DNA of 64,000 bases, taken from the NCBI RefSeq assembly GCF_047272945.1, contig NZ_JBKOPS010000010.1, positions 67,360 through 131,359 of the forward strand, read 5' to 3'. The DNA comes from Rubrolithibacter danxiaensis. GTDB lineage: Bacteria > Bacteroidota > Bacteroidia > Sphingobacteriales > Sphingobacteriaceae. This document shows, in pieces, positions 62,859 to 64,000 of the stretch; the first letter of the stretch is position 1, and every line of letters starts with the position of its first letter. The notes beneath the pieces are model-generated. The model made no database searches. It was not told the DNA's origin and was given only the letters and a program-made list of their open reading frames with translations. A program made the position numbers and the translations under genes.

Positions 62859-62874
62859 ATTGTAATATTACGAT
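62859..62874 (-). promoter_or_regulatory. second ArsR-type operator, between arsR and arsM
   Basis: attgtaatattacgat, one base off the ATCGnAATATTnCGAT palindrome. It ends 20 bases upstream of the arsM start, so ArsR may also act inside the operon. Confidence 0.65.
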
Positions 62875-62892
62875 GATATATGATAAAAATTT

Positions 62893-63222
62893 TTAACAGC
62901 AGTCTGTTGCCCCTTTATAACCGGCAATAAATTCACTGATTTCTTTGCCAAGGTTTTTCCAGGTTTGAGGATTGATGCAATAACATACACTTGCTCCTTC
63001 TATTGTTCCCTGAATTAGTCCCGCGTTTTTGAGTTCTTTTAAATGCTGAGAAGTAGTTGCCTGTGCCAGTCCAAGTTCATCTACCAGATCGCCGCAAATA
63101 CAGGCCCGACTTTTTATAATATGTTGTAAAATGGCAATTCTTGCCGGATGAGCAAGCGCTTTTAAAAGCTGAGCCAATCTGTTCTGCTCTTCAGTGAATA
63201 TTTCTGACTTGGTCGCTCCCAT
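62893..63222 (-). CDS. arsR: ArsR-family metalloregulator
   Basis: 109 residues, winged helix. DNA-recognition helix LAQATTSQHLKELKNAGLI; metal-site Cys in ACICGDLVDEL (about residues 36-38) and further Cys in VCYCINPQ and the C-terminal CC. It represses until arsenite binds. It precedes arsM and lies just downstream of an operator. Confidence 0.93.
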   Translation of the reverse strand: MGATKSEIFTEEQNRLAQLLKALAHPARIAILQHIIKSRACICGDLVDELGLAQATTSQHLKELKNAGLIQGTIEGASVCYCINPQTWKNLGKEISEFIAGYKGATDCC

Positions 63223-63226
63223 ATAT

Positions 63227-63260
63227 ATCGCAATATTACGATTATTATTTCCCCTTACAA
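63227..63260 (-). promoter_or_regulatory. arsR promoter with overlapping ArsR operator
   Basis: The palindrome atcgcaatattacgat (63227-63242) covers the -7 element TAATATTG (complement of 63231-63238), with TTG (complement of 63258-63260) 19 bases upstream. The start lies about at the ATG, so the message may be nearly leaderless. Repressor binding would block the -7 element, giving autoregulation. Confidence 0.7.
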
Positions 63261-63449
63261 ATTTTTTTATAATTCATTAAAACTAGTTATATCTGCTCCC
63301 GGTTATTGCCGCATTCAAAGGTTTGTTATAATTTGCGTTAAAACGTTACAGCATAAACTGCCGTAAAACACCCGTTATATTGTCACATTTACACCCTCTC
63401 AGATAGTATAAGTTGAACGAAATTTGTCTTATCACTAAAAACTAAAAAT

Positions 63450-63875
63450 ATGGCAACTATAAAAAGAACTAAAATTGTATTCTGGTCCGCAACAGTATTA
63501 ATCTTTTTGTTTGAAGGTGTAATGCCTGCCCTGACATCTCAAACTGAACTTGCAAAAGAAGGAATCAGGCATTTGGGTTATCCCGAATATTTTGGAAATG
63601 CGCTTGTTGTTTTTAAGATTCTGGGATCTCTGGGCTTGATTATTCCTAAATTACCCCAAAGAATTAAAGAATGGGTTTATGCAGGTTTTGCATTTGATTT
63701 CATTTTCGCTTGCATCAGTCATTGGGCAGTTGACGGATTCGGTGCGCAAACTGTTTTTCCTCTTTTCATCTTTGCAATTCTGATTGTCTCTTATGTTTCT
63801 TATCATAAACTTAAGAGATACCAGCACGAAAGTAATTTTAATTCTAAAACATCCGGCTATGCATTTCAGTCATAG
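63450..63875 (+). CDS. DoxX-family membrane protein
   Basis: 141 residues, four membrane helices (about 8-28, 48-68, 74-94, 100-120), with LGYPEYFGNALVVFKILGSLGLII typical of the DoxX/DUF4260-like family. Function is unknown; members often act in redox balance. It stands next to arsR, divergently, and before the IS element. Confidence 0.82.
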   Translation: MATIKRTKIVFWSATVLIFLFEGVMPALTSQTELAKEGIRHLGYPEYFGNALVVFKILGSLGLIIPKLPQRIKEWVYAGFAFDFIFACISHWAVDGFGAQTVFPLFIFAILIVSYVSYHKLKRYQHESNFNSKTSGYAFQS

Positions 63876-63902
63876 ATAATTAAATCAAAAGGCAGCGATT
63901 AA

Positions 63903-64000
63903 TGGACTGCCCCCAAAAGTTTGGACGAATTTAGTTATTAGATTTGTAATAATGAGCTCGATATTCCATCGGGCTCATTCCATTTAAATTCAGTTTTATT
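63903..64000 (-). mobile_element. end of an IS3-family element, cut by window edge
   Basis: The outer end tggactgcccccaaaagttt (from 63903) matches the pattern of IS3-family terminal inverted repeats (TG start, CCCCCAAAAGTT). The transposase C-terminus reads inward from it, as expected. The other end and target duplication are outside the window. Confidence 0.8.
63931..64000 (-). CDS. IS3-family transposase OrfB, C-terminal end only
   Basis: The last 22 codons on the minus strand read LNLNGMSPMEYRAHYYKSNN before TAA at 63931; NGMSPxEYRAH is the typical end of IS3-family OrfB integrases. The rest of the gene lies beyond the window, so it cannot be judged intact. Confidence 0.82.
   Translation of the reverse strand, partial: IKLNLNGMSPMEYRAHYYKSNN

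Overview
The window is a 64 kb, gene-dense (roughly 95 percent coding), AT-rich stretch of bacterial chromosome. The gene families point to Bacteroidota, most likely order Sphingobacteriales (Pedobacter/Mucilaginibacter-like). Indicators are a SusC-like-fold outer-membrane beta-barrel receptor with an N-terminal carboxypeptidase-regulatory domain, DUF4369 thioredoxin-like lipoproteins, a DUF2723 giant membrane protein, head-GIN (DUF2807) protein, a TIGR04282/TIGR04283/ArsS cluster, heterodimer-type lycopene cyclase in a fused form, and promoters of the TTG-N19/20-TAnnTTTG type. tRNA genes do not encode CCA. This is inference from protein families; no 16S gene is present.

Layout. 1-7.6 kb: end-truncated M1 peptidase, Spx/ArsC-like reductase, TonB-type receptor, pth, a frameshifted thioredoxin-like lipoprotein gene, rplY, prs and tRNA-Gln. 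7.8-11.9 kb: DUF2723 protein and accA. 12.0-17.0 kb: a tightly coupled six-gene operon for arsenosugar-type metabolism (AhpD-like protein, radical SAM ArsS, two glycosyltransferases of which the first carries an extra unknown domain, an FMN reductase-like protein and a membrane di-iron hydroxylase). 17.1-19.1 kb: small signalling genes (orphan receiver, PAS-only protein that looks like a decapitated histidine kinase). 19.2-19.8 kb: two tandem tRNA-Asn genes with a GIY-YIG nuclease gene wedged between a full tRNA-Asn and a duplicated tRNA-Asn tail plus terminator. 19.9-25.4 kb: PfkB kinase, carotenoid genes (crtB, unknown, lycopene cyclase, cytochrome b5 on the minus strand, divergent from crtI) and an ECF sigma factor. 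25.6-36.4 kb: murB, cbpA-cbpM, lpd, M1 peptidase, head-GIN protein, and odhB-odhA with an E2 carrying two lipoyl domains. 36.6-41.2 kb: two photolyase/cryptochrome genes of different classes around a CBS protein, a thioredoxin-like ferredoxin and a TIGR01777 epimerase. 41.2-54 kb: FKBP lipoproteins, outer-membrane protein, M28 peptidase, rpiB, tatC, and the pdxA-DUF177-rpmF-plsX-fabH-accB-accC lipid-synthesis run, followed by rsmA and a 2-hydroxyacid dehydrogenase. 54-64 kb: MscS channel, fused trehalose-6-phosphate synthase/phosphatase facing a GH15 enzyme, cyanophycinase, rhodanese, and an arsR-arsM operon with recognisable operators, a DoxX protein and the end of an IS3-family element.

How it fits together. 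Two separate arsenic loci lie 45 kb apart: arsR-arsM would methylate arsenite under ArsR control, and the ArsS operon would turn methylated arsenic into arsenosugar-like products. Carotenoids, photolyase and cryptochrome-DASH form a light-stress theme; OtsAB with GH15 and MscS form an osmotic-stress theme. The least explained items are the GIY-YIG/tRNA-Asn duplication module, the glycosyltransferase fusion and the membrane hydroxylase in the arsenosugar operon.
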